Shown piece after piece: positions 34,097-44,130 of a stretch of DNA of 64,000 nt. The stretch comes from Tildeniella torsiva UHER 1998/13D. GTDB taxonomy: Bacteria > Cyanobacteriota > Cyanobacteriia > Phormidesmidales > Phormidesmidaceae. The stretch covers positions 60,628 through 124,627 of the forward strand of contig JAHHIH010000018.1 of NCBI GenBank assembly GCA_019358835.1, written 5' to 3'. A model generated the notes under the pieces. The model saw nothing but the letters and a program-made list of their open reading frames with translations, did no database searches and had not been told where the DNA came from. Each line of letters begins with the position of its first letter. Position 1 is the stretch's first letter. The translations under genes were made by a program, and so were the position numbers.

Positions 34097-36535
34097 TCAC
34101 GCCTGCGTCAGCTCCACCACCGCCTGCACCAGCTTTTCGAGATCGAGGGGTTTGGTGAGATGGCGCTGATAGCCGCTGTCGAGGGACTGCTGCTGGTCTT
34201 CGTCGCGAGCATAGGCGGTAAGGGCGATCGCCGGTATTTGGCCCCCCTGGTCTGGGGGAAGGGCGCGTACCTGGCGAATTAGCCGGTAGCCATCCATTTC
34301 GGGCATGCCGATGTCGCTGATCAGCACATCGGGTTGGAGGGTCTTGAGGGTGGCGAGGGCCTCGGTGGCCGAGCCTGCGGTGATCACGTCGGCCCCGTAC
34401 TGCCCTAGCAGCACTGTCAAGAACTCGCGGGTATCGGCTGAGTCATCGACCGAAAATACCCGAATGCCGCTCAAGTCTAGGGCCGGTCGCGGTAGGGCTG
34501 CGACGGGGTCGGTGTTCGGCTTGCCCGCCAGCCGAGGAAGGCGAACGCTGAAGGTCGCCCCCTGGCCTTCGCCGGGGCTGCGGGCGGTAATGGTGCCGCC
34601 GTGAATGTCAACCAGCTGGCGCACGATCGCCAGCCCCAGCCCCAGCCCGCCGTGCTTACGCGTGATCGAAATATCCTCCTGCCGGAAGGACTCGAACAGG
34701 TAGGGCAAAAAGTCGGCGCTGATGCCAATGCCCGTGTCGCTGACATCCAGGTTGGCCTGGTCATCAACGGAACTTAGAGCAACGCTGATCTGGCCGCCGC
34801 TGGGGGTAAATTTAATCGCGTTAGAGAGCAGGTTGCCGACAATTTGCTGGAGACGAGCGGCGTCGCCCGCCACTTGAACCGTTGGGTCAAGATCGAGGTT
34901 GAGGGCAACGGTCTTGGTGGCCGCCGCCGTCTTCACCGTCTCTAGGGCCGACTCGACCACCACCGCCAGACGCACCGGCACCGGGTTGAGGTGGAGCTTG
35001 CCGCGCAAAATCTTAGCCAGATCGAGCAGGTCATCGACCAGCTGGGTCTGGAGCAGGGCGTTGCGCTCGATGGTGGCGAGGGCCTTGGCGGTTTTGGCGG
35101 CATCAAAGCTGCGGGTTTGCAGCAGCTTGGCCCAACCGAGGATGGGGTTGAGGGGCGACCTAAGCTCGTGGGAGAGCACCGCCAGAAACTGATCCTTCAG
35201 CCGGTTGGCCTGTTCGGCCTCTTCGCGGGCAATGCGCTCGCGCTGGAGCAGCTGCTCGCGATCGCGCTCACTCTCTTTTAGGGCTGTGATCTCGGCAAAG
35301 CCTGCGATCGCCCCCCGCACCTGGCCATCGGCACCATAGAGGGGCACGGCCTTGCCGTAGATGGTGCGCACCGTACCGTCGGGGTAGACAAACTCAATTT
35401 CATCGGTCACCTCCTGCCCGGTGCGAATGGCCTTTTCCATCGGCAGATCTTGAAGCTCAATTTCCTGCCCCTGGCGGCACTGTTTAAATAGCCGCGATCG
35501 CTCACCTATGGGGAGGGCCGCGATCAATCCGCCCTGCGACTGGGTGCGCATCAGCTCGTGGGCCGTGCGGTTGGCGGTCATCTGCTGACAGTCGGTATCG
35601 TGGGCAATCCAGATGGCGGCGGGGGTGGTTTCCATTAGGGCGGCCAGTTCTTCGGCCTGGGTGCGGGCGATCGCTTCGCTGCCGATCAGCGCTTGCTCAA
35701 AGCGCTTTTGCTCGGTGACGTTGATGGCAATGCCCGTCATGCGAATGGGGTTGCCCGCTTCGTCGTAGAAGGTCTGTCCCCGCACCATGATCCAGCGCCG
35801 CCCATCCTCGGGGTGGGCAATGCGAAAACTGACCTTCAGGTTTTTGCCCTGCTCGATCGCCTCACGGACTTTTTGCTCTACATGGGGTCGGTCTAGGGGC
35901 GAAATGGCGGCTAACCAGTGTTCGTAGGAGGGCGTCACCGTCGAAGCCAAGCCGTAGAGATGGTAGTACTCCTCTGACCAGGTGACGTGATTGGTGACCA
36001 TATCCCAATCCCACAGACCGGCCCCAGCCCCCTGCTGGGCCAGGCGCAGCTGCTCTTCACTCTTGCGCAGGGCTCCCTCCGCCGAGGAGCAATGGGTGAT
36101 CTGACCGGTGATCAATACCCCGGCGATCTGATCCGCTTCATCCCAAATGGCGCTACAGGCCCAGTGGTGTGGATTGGTGTCGGGCGGGAGATTAACAGAG
36201 TGCGATCGCCCGCTGGCAAACACATGCTCAACGGCGCATTCCAGCCCTTCCCAGCCCCCATGAGCGTTGAGAGAATCGGCCAGGGGCTGCCCTTGCTCAG
36301 TATCGCCAGACCGTAAAGCGGCCCAGGCCGGGTTGTAAAACAGGTGGCGATCGCGGCCCCAAACGCACGCCATCGGCGTCTCCGCGCTGAGCACAATGCC
36401 CAGGGTGGTTTTGAGGGCAGCGGGCCAGTTGGCACCATCGCCCAGTGGGGTTTGCGACCAATCGCGCGATCGCAGCAGTGCTGCCAGCGGGGCCTGGCCC
36501 GTCAATAAAACCTGGGTTGTTCCCTGAAGGGGCAT
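34097..36535 (-). CDS. Hybrid sensor histidine kinase (PAS, HisKA, HATPase, REC), soluble
   Basis: 812 aa from the ATG at 36535 (GGGAG 6 nt upstream); the frame is open to 36610. No membrane segment. Order: a PAS-like N-terminal sensor (about 20-150), a PAS/PAC with WSEEYYHLYGL (about 175-290), another PAS (about 300-420), HisKA FLAVLSHELRSPLNP, HATPase (DTGIGIS, GGLGLGLAIV), and REC with ISDIGMPEMDG. The kinase and receiver parts resemble the kinase at 30617 strongly, suggesting old duplication with different sensor halves. The two are separated only by the DJ-1-like gene. Confidence 0.92.
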   Translation of the reverse strand: MPLQGTTQVLLTGQAPLAALLRSRDWSQTPLGDGANWPAALKTTLGIVLSAETPMACVWGRDRHLFYNPAWAALRSGDTEQGQPLADSLNAHGGWEGLECAVEHVFASGRSHSVNLPPDTNPHHWACSAIWDEADQIAGVLITGQITHCSSAEGALRKSEEQLRLAQQGAGAGLWDWDMVTNHVTWSEEYYHLYGLASTVTPSYEHWLAAISPLDRPHVEQKVREAIEQGKNLKVSFRIAHPEDGRRWIMVRGQTFYDEAGNPIRMTGIAINVTEQKRFEQALIGSEAIARTQAEELAALMETTPAAIWIAHDTDCQQMTANRTAHELMRTQSQGGLIAALPIGERSRLFKQCRQGQEIELQDLPMEKAIRTGQEVTDEIEFVYPDGTVRTIYGKAVPLYGADGQVRGAIAGFAEITALKESERDREQLLQRERIAREEAEQANRLKDQFLAVLSHELRSPLNPILGWAKLLQTRSFDAAKTAKALATIERNALLQTQLVDDLLDLAKILRGKLHLNPVPVRLAVVVESALETVKTAAATKTVALNLDLDPTVQVAGDAARLQQIVGNLLSNAIKFTPSGGQISVALSSVDDQANLDVSDTGIGISADFLPYLFESFRQEDISITRKHGGLGLGLAIVRQLVDIHGGTITARSPGEGQGATFSVRLPRLAGKPNTDPVAALPRPALDLSGIRVFSVDDSADTREFLTVLLGQYGADVITAGSATEALATLKTLQPDVLISDIGMPEMDGYRLIRQVRALPPDQGGQIPAIALTAYARDEDQQQSLDSGYQRHLTKPLDLEKLVQAVVELTQA

Positions 36536-37358
36536 TCTGTTCTCCCGTAACGCCTGAGGCATCTGAGCGCTAGCAACCCACAACCCCAGAGGAATATAGC
36601 TGATCCGCAACGCTAACGCTGTAGTGGCAGATCACTACTGGTTAAACCAGCAGCCTGGATGGTCTCACTGGACTCGACCCCAGTTCAGGCAGGACTTTTG
36701 ACTGACTTTGAAAACCAGATAAATCTTGTCAGTCCTGTCTCGTTGGCTATAGGTTTGAAGCTACAGCTATGCCTGAATAGTCAGTCTTTTTATAGAAAGC
36801 GTGATCTACCCTAGGGTAGAAACCTTTTTTACTTTTTATTGCGGCGGCCATCCCAATGGGCTAACAATAAAGAGTCGTAGCTACTTTTTATGCAAAGAAA
36901 TTCTGATTGTTTTCGGCATGCCAACTGACCGCGCCTAACTATAAGAGCTAGGCAAAAGTGATTTCAGTAGTTCTGCACTATCTGAATACATCAACCCAGT
37001 TAAGGCAAGCTAAAGAAAATATTATGTCGAATCTTGTTTGGCCATCCACAACTGACTAAAGAATTTGAGCATCCCCCACTCGAAGACAACGATACTTTTT
37101 ACCTAATCCCGCTCCGCCTAAAACCTCTCGCTAAAGGGTGACACAACCACAGCAAAAGATCAGGTTGGGCTACCGTTGGAGGTATCTCTAGGGGTCGATG
37201 CTGAGTCTTTACGAGTGCCCTAGGATGATAATGCTATAGCAAAAAAGCGCAGCGACGTTATCTGAGACTCTACCAAAAGTTAGAAGTCTCTAGTTTCGTC
37301 AGTAGTGATTTTGTCTCTAAAAATTGCTTGCAACAAATATGTTGAAAGGATGTTTACT
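36536..37358. other. Long divergent intergenic region
   Basis: About 820 bp with no credible ORF, AT-rich compared with its neighbours. A perfect 16-bp palindrome TCTACCCTAGGGTAGA lies at 36805-36820 and is followed by AACCTTTTTTAC; it could be an operator or a small-RNA terminator. Nothing else recognised; a non-coding RNA cannot be excluded. Confidence 0.45.
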
Positions 37359-37715
37359 ATGAAACAGGTTCTAAGTCGGCTAAGCCGCAACCTCGTCCGG
37401 ATTTCTATGGTGATGTTTGCCTCGCTGTTTTTGCTGTTAGGAGTAGCGAATCCGGCCATGGCGTTTGGCAACGCTAGCAGCAGCCCCTCTGAAGGCACCA
37501 CCCAAATGAACAATCTCCAAGAAACCTCTGAGCGTGCTCTCCAAGCCGAGCCCCGCAGCCAGCGCGAGGTTCAGAACAAGGCCAAGCGAGGCCCCAATGA
37601 AGTTCAAGGCGACGCTGACCTACACACGATGAATTCCCCGGCAGATTCTCAATCGGCCACCACCGTGCAAGATCAGATCGAAAATGCTTTAGAAAAAATC
37701 ACCCCCGGCAACTAA
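37359..37715 (+). CDS. Small secreted protein of unknown function
   Basis: 118 aa. The ATG at 37359 follows AAGGATG by about 6 nt; upstream in-frame starts give an odd N-terminus. A signal peptide is clear (basic RLSRNLVR, hydrophobic MVMFASLFLLLGVA, cleavage after NPAMA). The mature 82 residues are polar: TTQMNNLQETSERALQ, a basic RGPNEVQGDADLHTMN and an acidic helix at the end. I do not recognise the family. Monocistronic, with a strong terminator. Confidence 0.75.
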   Translation: MKQVLSRLSRNLVRISMVMFASLFLLLGVANPAMAFGNASSSPSEGTTQMNNLQETSERALQAEPRSQREVQNKAKRGPNEVQGDADLHTMNSPADSQSATTVQDQIENALEKITPGN

Positions 37716-37753
37716 ATTGAGCCGACACCAGCTGCCCCTTAGACTGGTATTCC

Positions 37754-37788
37754 AAACCCCTCTTCTTGTAGAAAGAAGAGGGGTTTTT
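37754..37788 (+). terminator. Rho-independent terminator
   Basis: AAACCCCTCTTCTT / AAGAAGAGGGGTTTTT stem with a 5-nt loop, 40 bp after the stop. Confidence 0.93.
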
Positions 37789-37826
37789 GGTGAAACCCGC
37801 TCGGTGCTTTTGCTACAGCGGTCTAC

Positions 37827-38426
37827 TTAGCTAGCCCGGTGCTCGATCGCAATGTCTTTGCACAGCTGCTGAAGGTTTGAGTGAGCCCCCGACGACAGGG
37901 CGGGTTGAGCCACCCGACGATAGCTGCGGTAGGCCTCTTTAGAACGCCCCAATCGATGCAGGGCGACCCCGCGAAAGAGCCAGGCTTGGCTGTGGTCGGG
38001 GTTGAGCCAGAGGGCGCGATTGCAGCAGTTGAGGGCGGCCTCTAGGCGATTGAGCCAGATCAGCACGACGGCTTTTTGCACCCACAGGCGCGTGGTGGCA
38101 AACCCGGCGAGGGTTTGGGCCTGCTCTAGGCTGGCCAGGGCATCGGTGTAGCGGCCAAGACAGGTCAGGGCTTCGGCGCGGTTGTACCAGCTTTCAACAT
38201 TGTGGGGTTGCAGAGCCAGGGCTTGCTCAAATAGCTCCAGGGCGTCTTCAAAGCGACCCATCTCTAGGCGAATTTTGCCCAGTTCGCAGTGGCCCATGGC
38301 GACGGTTTCATAGTCGCAGTCCGGCAGGGCACTGGGGGCGATGGCCAAAGACCGATTTTGGGGGGCCAAGGCACTGGGTCGCAGGCCGATGGGTGAGATT
38401 TGGCGATCGCGAACCATAGTTTCCAT
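37827..38426 (-). CDS. Tetratricopeptide repeat protein
   Basis: 199 aa. After a 40-residue tail, four TPR units are visible (GHCELGKIRLEMGRFEDALELFEQAL, ESWYNRAEALTCLGRYTDAL, then two more ending at LGRSKEAYRSYRRV). A cytoplasmic protein-protein interaction scaffold; partner unknown. RBS AAAGGAAAAACGCT. Confidence 0.88.
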   Translation of the reverse strand: METMVRDRQISPIGLRPSALAPQNRSLAIAPSALPDCDYETVAMGHCELGKIRLEMGRFEDALELFEQALALQPHNVESWYNRAEALTCLGRYTDALASLEQAQTLAGFATTRLWVQKAVVLIWLNRLEAALNCCNRALWLNPDHSQAWLFRGVALHRLGRSKEAYRSYRRVAQPALSSGAHSNLQQLCKDIAIEHRAS

Positions 38427-38632
38427 AGCGTTTTTCCTTTTCCTATTGGGAATCGGTGCATGTGATGGCTAACGTTAATTAGTGGTTGTGGCGATGATGT
38501 GTCGGTGGCGTTTCAGTCACGTCTCGATGGTCTGTACAGGCTAGAGTTAGCTCTTTTGTCACATGCTCGCCACAGTAATGACACACCTCAAACCTACTCT
38601 GAACACCATTGTTAGGTGTTAGGAGGTAGACG

Positions 38633-39031
38633 ATGAATCTGGAACTGTCCTATAAGCGGTATCAGCTCGATATTCCCCACGGCATTTGGCAAGAATTTTT
38701 TGCCCAGCTCACCGATGAACACCAGGGAAGGCTAATCACGCTAAAACAATTAGATCAAGAGCTGGGCGACTTTGATGTGCTGTGTCAAAAACCGCTATTT
38801 TCGATTACCTACGACCAGCCCGACCACAGCCGCGACCTGGTGGTCACGGTCAATCGTTTTCTGGGCACCCGCGAGGCGGTCTATGCCCACCGCATTGTGT
38901 CGCCCCAGGCCGTCAGCATCATCACCGACGAAGATGGGGCGATTCAGTCTTGCTCCATCACCGATGAGGATTACGCCCAAACGGTTATCAGCTTTCAGGT
39001 TCAGCGGCTGAGTAAGCCTAAGGGGTTTTAG
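38633..39031 (+). CDS. Conserved small protein, DUF5335-like
   Basis: 132 aa. The layout IPHGIWQEFFAQLTDEHQGRLITLKQL, then LFSITYDQPDHSRDLVVTV and HRIVSPQAVSIITDEDGAIQSC, agrees with my recollection of DUF5335 (small alpha/beta protein, unknown role). Good RBS TTAGGAGGTAGACG. The family call is tentative; that it is a real gene is likely. Confidence 0.7.
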   Translation: MNLELSYKRYQLDIPHGIWQEFFAQLTDEHQGRLITLKQLDQELGDFDVLCQKPLFSITYDQPDHSRDLVVTVNRFLGTREAVYAHRIVSPQAVSIITDEDGAIQSCSITDEDYAQTVISFQVQRLSKPKGF

Positions 39032-39213
39032 GCAGCCGGTTAATTGAGGTTTGCGGAAAGAGTTGCCCAGTGCATTGGGCAACCCTTTGTTTTTGAGGGC
39101 AGTCTGACCGAGACAGAATAGCTGTGGCCAGTCTGTTTGAGACATCTCCCCTCAAAACGTTCGAACGTTTTAAGGGATTCTTGATGTCCTAACCAACGTG
39201 ACTATGGCTGTAT

Positions 39214-40188
<975 letters not shown>

Positions 40189-40412
40189 GGTTTAACTCCT
40201 AGTTGGCAGGTTTTTATCTCAATATCGTTCTTCCCTAACCCCTAAATTGGGGGTCGGGATGCTCAAATTTCCGCAGCACCGATCCACTGGATCGGCTGCG
40301 AGAGATGAAACTTGAAGGCTTATGCCAGTTGTGCACCTGGAAAACTGGCGAAGATCTGCTTTCCTATCGCCCTATCCACTGCTGGGAAAGGCTTGATCGC
40401 ACGGATTATGCG

Positions 40413-40826
40413 TCAGGCGGATCGGGTCTGTTCAGATGGGTTGAGTGAGTCATGGAGATTGGCCTCTAGTTCTGAATAGTGCTGAATCTTCCAGTCAATG
40501 ACGGCGAGGTTTTCTTGAAGCTGCTGAATTTGGGCTAGCACCGTTTCACGATGGGCTTCTAGAATGTGCCGTCGGCTGTGGAACCCAGAGTCGGGCTGCG
40601 ATCGCACCAGCTCTGCATACTCCTGCATTTGGCGAATGGGCATGCCCGTCAGCCGCAGTTTGTTGAGAAACTCGATCCAGCGGAGGTCGTTAGCCGAGTA
40701 GCGTCGATGGCCGCTGGTGGAGCGACCAATGGGCGCAATCAGGTTGCAGCGCTCGTAATAGCGCAAGGTGTAAACGCTGAGCCCGGTGGCGGCGGCGACC
40801 TGCTGAATGGTGAGTTCCTGTTCCAT
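40413..40826 (-). CDS. MerR family transcriptional regulator
   Basis: 137 aa. N-terminal winged helix TIQQVAAATGLSVYTLRYYERCNLI, then GHRRYSANDLRWIEFL, and a coiled-coil dimerisation helix (about 85-120). No metal-binding cysteine pair, so it belongs to the MerR subgroup with small organic or stress inducers. A dyad between -35 and -10 of its own promoter (40843-40858) points to autoregulation. Confidence 0.93.
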   Translation of the reverse strand: MEQELTIQQVAAATGLSVYTLRYYERCNLIAPIGRSTSGHRRYSANDLRWIEFLNKLRLTGMPIRQMQEYAELVRSQPDSGFHSRRHILEAHRETVLAQIQQLQENLAVIDWKIQHYSELEANLHDSLNPSEQTRSA

Positions 40827-40839
40827 ATCTGCACGTTAG

Positions 40840-40863
40840 AGGTTAGAGCGCACTCTAAGTCAA
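40840..40863 (-). promoter_or_regulatory. MerR-type promoter with operator dyad
   Basis: Read on the minus strand: TTGACT, then the dyad TTAGAGTGCGCTCTAA, then TAACGT with a 19-bp -35/-10 spacing. This is the overlong spacing with a central dyad typical of MerR-activated promoters. It lies just upstream of the merR start. Confidence 0.8.
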
Positions 40864-40965
40864 GCATTTTTTTGGAAAGGGGTGGAGGGTGGGGAGTGGG
40901 GGGTGGAGTATTCTTAGACTTTGGGACTGGGTTGTACGCCCTGGCTTCATTCGTTTTTCCCTAGC

Positions 40966-41580
40966 ATGGCAGAACCGCTTACGACTCTGACTGACTATGC
41001 GATCGCGCTGGAGTGTCTGCTGCTGGCCGGGCTGCTGTTCGCGCAGGGCGGTGTGCAGCGGCTTTGGGCGGCAGCCTTTGGCAGTGTTAGCGGGGCGGCG
41101 GCGCTGGGGGGTGTTTACCACGAGTTTGCGTACCAGATTTCCCTAGGGCAGCGCATTTGGTTGTGGCAGGGCATGGGGATGGCGGTGGCGATCGCCAGTT
41201 TCTTTACTGTGGTGGCGGTGGCGGTGACCCTGCGCCGGGAGGTGCGATGGGCGCTGCTGGCGCTGGCGACGGCAAAACTGGCCGGGGCGATCGCCGTGGG
41301 GTTTACCCTGTGGGGTTTTGCCCTGCGGGTGGCCGATTATCTCAGCGCGCTGATCATTGTGCTGCTAGTGCAGTGGCTCCAGCGTCATCGGAATCCTGGT
41401 GCTCCAGTGTGGCTGCTGGGGGCGATCGCCCTCTCTGGGCTGGGGGCCATGGGGCTGCTGATTCCCTGGCCGGGGGTTAGCCCCCTGGTGGTCTACCACC
41501 TGGTGCAAATGGTGGCGCTGTTCTGCATTTATCGCAGCGTTGCGGCGGGGGGGCAGGCTCATCCCAGGGTCTCGGGCTAG
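40966..41580 (+). CDS. Seven-helix membrane protein (DUF6962-like)
   Basis: 204 aa from the ATG at 40966. Seven hydrophobic helices cover nearly the whole chain, with GGVYHEFAY between helices 2 and 3 and a His-rich short C-terminus. The His and Glu positions resemble ceramidase-like/DUF6962 membrane proteins, which I take only as a hint. Ends 4 bp before the convergent LysR gene. Confidence 0.7.
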   Translation: MAEPLTTLTDYAIALECLLLAGLLFAQGGVQRLWAAAFGSVSGAAALGGVYHEFAYQISLGQRIWLWQGMGMAVAIASFFTVVAVAVTLRREVRWALLALATAKLAGAIAVGFTLWGFALRVADYLSALIIVLLVQWLQRHRNPGAPVWLLGAIALSGLGAMGLLIPWPGVSPLVVYHLVQMVALFCIYRSVAAGGQAHPRVSG

Positions 41581-41583
41581 CGG

Positions 41584-42531
41584 TTAGGAATTTGGGGCGG
41601 CGGCAACGGTCGATCGCGTGGCACTTGCGGCAATAGAGCTGCCCAGAGCCTTGAGCACATCTAAAAAGGCATAGACGGCTGGGGTGTGCAGGGCACCGCC
41701 TAAAACAGCGGCCCCAATGATGCGCCCCAGAGGCACCGGCAGCGCAAACACCTGCACCTGGGGCGGAATCGGCTCGGCGGCTAGCCGAGGCAGAATGGTC
41801 GCCCCCAACCCCTGGGCCACCAGGTTGACGATGGTGGTGTCGGTTTCAACCTCAGAGACCACGTTGAGCTGGTACCCGTAGGACTGCACATGTTCGTAGA
41901 CATCGCGCATCATAATGCGATCGGCGGGGGGCATGATCAGCGGGTGCTGAGCCAGCTCGGCCCAGGTCAGCTGCGACCCGGCCAGCTTAAAGCCGGGCGG
42001 AAACAGGGCGACGTAGGCGTTTTCTAAAATCTCTCGGGTGTCGAGATCGTCTGCGGCGGGCAGCAGGGTAAAGCCAATGTCGGCGCGGCCCTCGCGCAGG
42101 GCGCGTTCGACCTGGAGGTAGTTGTCGTGCTCGCTGAGGTTGACGGCAATGTTGGGGTGGCGGTGCTTAAACTCGGCGATCGCGTCGGGCAGCAGGTGAA
42201 TGGCAATGCTGCGAAAGGAGGCAATGCGCACCTGGCCCCCCTGTAAACCCCGCGCCAGCTCGGCCTCGCGGGCAATGGCGTCGGCCTGCTGCAGGATGGT
42301 GCGGGCGTGGCTGACAATGCGATCGCCCACCGGGGTGAGCCGCGCCCCGTAACGCCCGCGAGAAAACAGCACTACCCCCAAATGGTCTTCTAGGGCCGAA
42401 ATGCTGTGGCTCACCGCCGACTGCGACATATCGAGGTTGAGCGCGGCCTCGCTAAAGGTTTCGTGCTCGGCTACGGCTACTAAAATCCGCAGCTGAGACA
42501 GTTTCATCTGATTTTGGTGGTTATCCCTCAT
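41584..42531 (-). CDS. LysR family transcriptional regulator
   Basis: 315 aa from ATG 42531; ATG 42507 (MKLSQLRILV) is equally possible. N-terminal winged HTH: LVAVAEHETFSEAALNLDMSQSAVSHSISALEDHLGVVLF. The C-terminal effector domain has the two-lobed periplasmic-binding fold (RIASFRSIAIHLLPDAIAEF; LVAQGLGATILPRLA). The target is unknown; its upstream region leads toward the DM13 gene in a divergent arrangement. Confidence 0.93.
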   Translation of the reverse strand: MRDNHQNQMKLSQLRILVAVAEHETFSEAALNLDMSQSAVSHSISALEDHLGVVLFSRGRYGARLTPVGDRIVSHARTILQQADAIAREAELARGLQGGQVRIASFRSIAIHLLPDAIAEFKHRHPNIAVNLSEHDNYLQVERALREGRADIGFTLLPAADDLDTREILENAYVALFPPGFKLAGSQLTWAELAQHPLIMPPADRIMMRDVYEHVQSYGYQLNVVSEVETDTTIVNLVAQGLGATILPRLAAEPIPPQVQVFALPVPLGRIIGAAVLGGALHTPAVYAFLDVLKALGSSIAASATRSTVAAAPNS

Positions 42532-42895
42532 TCCTGCCCAAATCTAGAGACCATTGCCAAACCCTATGAGGGTACAGCAGGTGAGCTACTAAAACCGCTC
42601 GCAGACGACATCAGGCCAAGGCTCTGTAGCAGGTGAACTCTGGGCTAGGACAACTCAAAATGACAACGATTCAAGCCCATCGGGATTTTTTCAGTTTTCG
42701 CTCTTCAATTTTCGTTCTTTTGCTGTAGGCAACCCCTCAGTTCTTCTGCTCCGCTGATTCAGTAGGCACATTCCTCATCATTTCCTCAACGGCTCCTCAG
42801 ATTGAGATCAGGAGATTCTCACCCAGGCCACCGATGATGGCCCCAAGCAGCAACCGACTGCCCAACCCAATTGCCCCATACTGGAGATGAGTTCG

Positions 42896-43360
42896 ATGAA
42901 AAACCTGATGTTTGCAGCCCTGGCGTTTGGTGCAACGGCGGTGGCGCTGGGCACTAGCATGGCCCCCTCAACCGCAATTCTGCCTAACTCGCTGCTGAGT
43001 AAAGAAGCCGTAGCTGCGACAACATTTTTAGCCCAAACCCCCGGCCAGTTTGTCACCGTCGAACAGGATCACGCCACCAGGGGTACCGCCATCCTGACAA
43101 CTGCCAGCGGGCAGCAGTATCTAGAATTTAATGCCGCCTTTGACACAGCGCGCGGCCCTGCGGTCGAGGTGATTCTCTACAAAGGCGCGACGGTGCCAGT
43201 CAATATTGCCGAGGGCGACTATTTGACCCTTGCCCCCCTGCAAAGTTTCTCCGGAGCACAGCGATACCTGATTCCTGCGGGCATTGACATCAATGACTAC
43301 CAGACCGTGGGCATTTGGTGCCGCCAGTTTAATGTCACCTTCGGCTACGCCCCTATCTAA
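42896..43360 (+). CDS. Exported DM13-domain protein
   Basis: 154 aa. The ATG at 42896 is chosen because GGAG directly abuts the ATG at 42887. Signal peptide: MKNLMFAALAFGATAVALGTS. The mature part is a DM13 domain (GTAILTTASGQQYLEFNAAFDT, PAVEVILYKG, YQTVGIWCRQFNVTFGYA) with the family's conserved Cys. DM13 is linked to electron transfer in animals; in bacteria the role is undefined. Confidence 0.87.
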   Translation: MKNLMFAALAFGATAVALGTSMAPSTAILPNSLLSKEAVAATTFLAQTPGQFVTVEQDHATRGTAILTTASGQQYLEFNAAFDTARGPAVEVILYKGATVPVNIAEGDYLTLAPLQSFSGAQRYLIPAGIDINDYQTVGIWCRQFNVTFGYAPI

Positions 43361-43379
43361 AAGCCCGTATCTAACCCAG

Positions 43380-43424
43380 GAAAGGGGGAATCTAGCGGTG
43401 TAGTAAACGACTCACCCCCCTTTC
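43380..43424 (+). terminator. Possible terminator of the DM13 gene
   Basis: GAAAGGGGG pairs with CCCCCTTTC across a 27-nt loop, 20 bp after the stop. The long loop lowers the confidence. Confidence 0.4.
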
Positions 43425-43526
43425 TCGCCTCGCCTCTACCAACTGGCTACTGCCATGTCTCCCCCGCAGCCGATGTAGGGGCAAAGGCCGTCGGTTTAAG
43501 GTGAAGCGACGATATTGGATGGCTTT

Positions 43527-44048
43527 ATGGCTGACAAGCAAACAACTCAAATTACCGAAAACTCTACCGATGACCTATTTCAGCGCTACGATGCGCTGTC
43601 TGTAGACGACAAACTGGCATTGCTTTACTACGTCTACGAAGCTATGGGTAGCTCAATTACCCCAGCAGCCCCCGGCGCAGCCGACCCCGAACTGGCCGAA
43701 CCCCTGATCACCGAGCTGTATGATCTGTCTGAAGAGGAACAGCTAGAGGCCATGCGCAGCGTGGTGCGGGGCGACCAGAGTGACATTTCCAAGCGCTACG
43801 GTGCTTTCAGCGCCAACAACCAGCTGCTGGTATGGTACGGCTGGGCCGAAGCAATGGGAAACCAGATTGTAGACATGCCCAGCGACTACAGCGCCGAAGG
43901 CGATGTCAGCAAAATTCTCTCTGACCTCAAGGGCATGGAGTTTCAGTCGCAGATTTCGCTGCTGCGGGAAGCCGTTACCCAGATGGGCTTTACCAGCGTT
44001 ACTACGCCTCCTCCCCTAGCCGAAACCGGCGTCACCGACAGTCTGTAG
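43527..44048 (+). CDS. Helical carotenoid protein (OCP N-terminal-domain paralog)
   Basis: 173 aa from the ATG at 43527. The whole chain corresponds to the all-helical N-terminal domain of the orange carotenoid protein: FQRYDALSVDDKLALLYYVYEAMG (with the carotenoid-contact Tyr of OCP), ITPAAPGAA, and NNQLLVWYGWAEAMGNQIV (with the ring-contacting Trp position). No C-terminal NTF2-like domain follows, so it is a standalone HCP that binds a keto-carotenoid and either quenches singlet oxygen or phycobilisome excitation, depending on clade. The ketolase CrtO encoded at 19745 could supply its canthaxanthin. No OCP or CTDH homolog is in the window. Confidence 0.93.
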   Translation: MADKQTTQITENSTDDLFQRYDALSVDDKLALLYYVYEAMGSSITPAAPGAADPELAEPLITELYDLSEEEQLEAMRSVVRGDQSDISKRYGAFSANNQLLVWYGWAEAMGNQIVDMPSDYSAEGDVSKILSDLKGMEFQSQISLLREAVTQMGFTSVTTPPPLAETGVTDSL

Positions 44049-44070
44049 AAACGCAGTTTGTATAATTAAC

Positions 44071-44104
44071 GCGGCCCCAGCAGCTTTAAAGCTGCTGGGG
44101 CCGC
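44071..44104. terminator. Perfect 34-bp palindrome after the HCP gene
   Basis: GCGGCCCCAGCAGC-TTTAAA-GCTGCTGGGGCCGC forms a 14-bp GC-rich stem that extends to full symmetry. No T-run follows. It is probably a terminator or 3' stability hairpin for the HCP gene and the convergent split gene. Confidence 0.7.
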
Positions 44105-44130
44105 GAATGTAGAGCCCTATGTTCAGGCCA

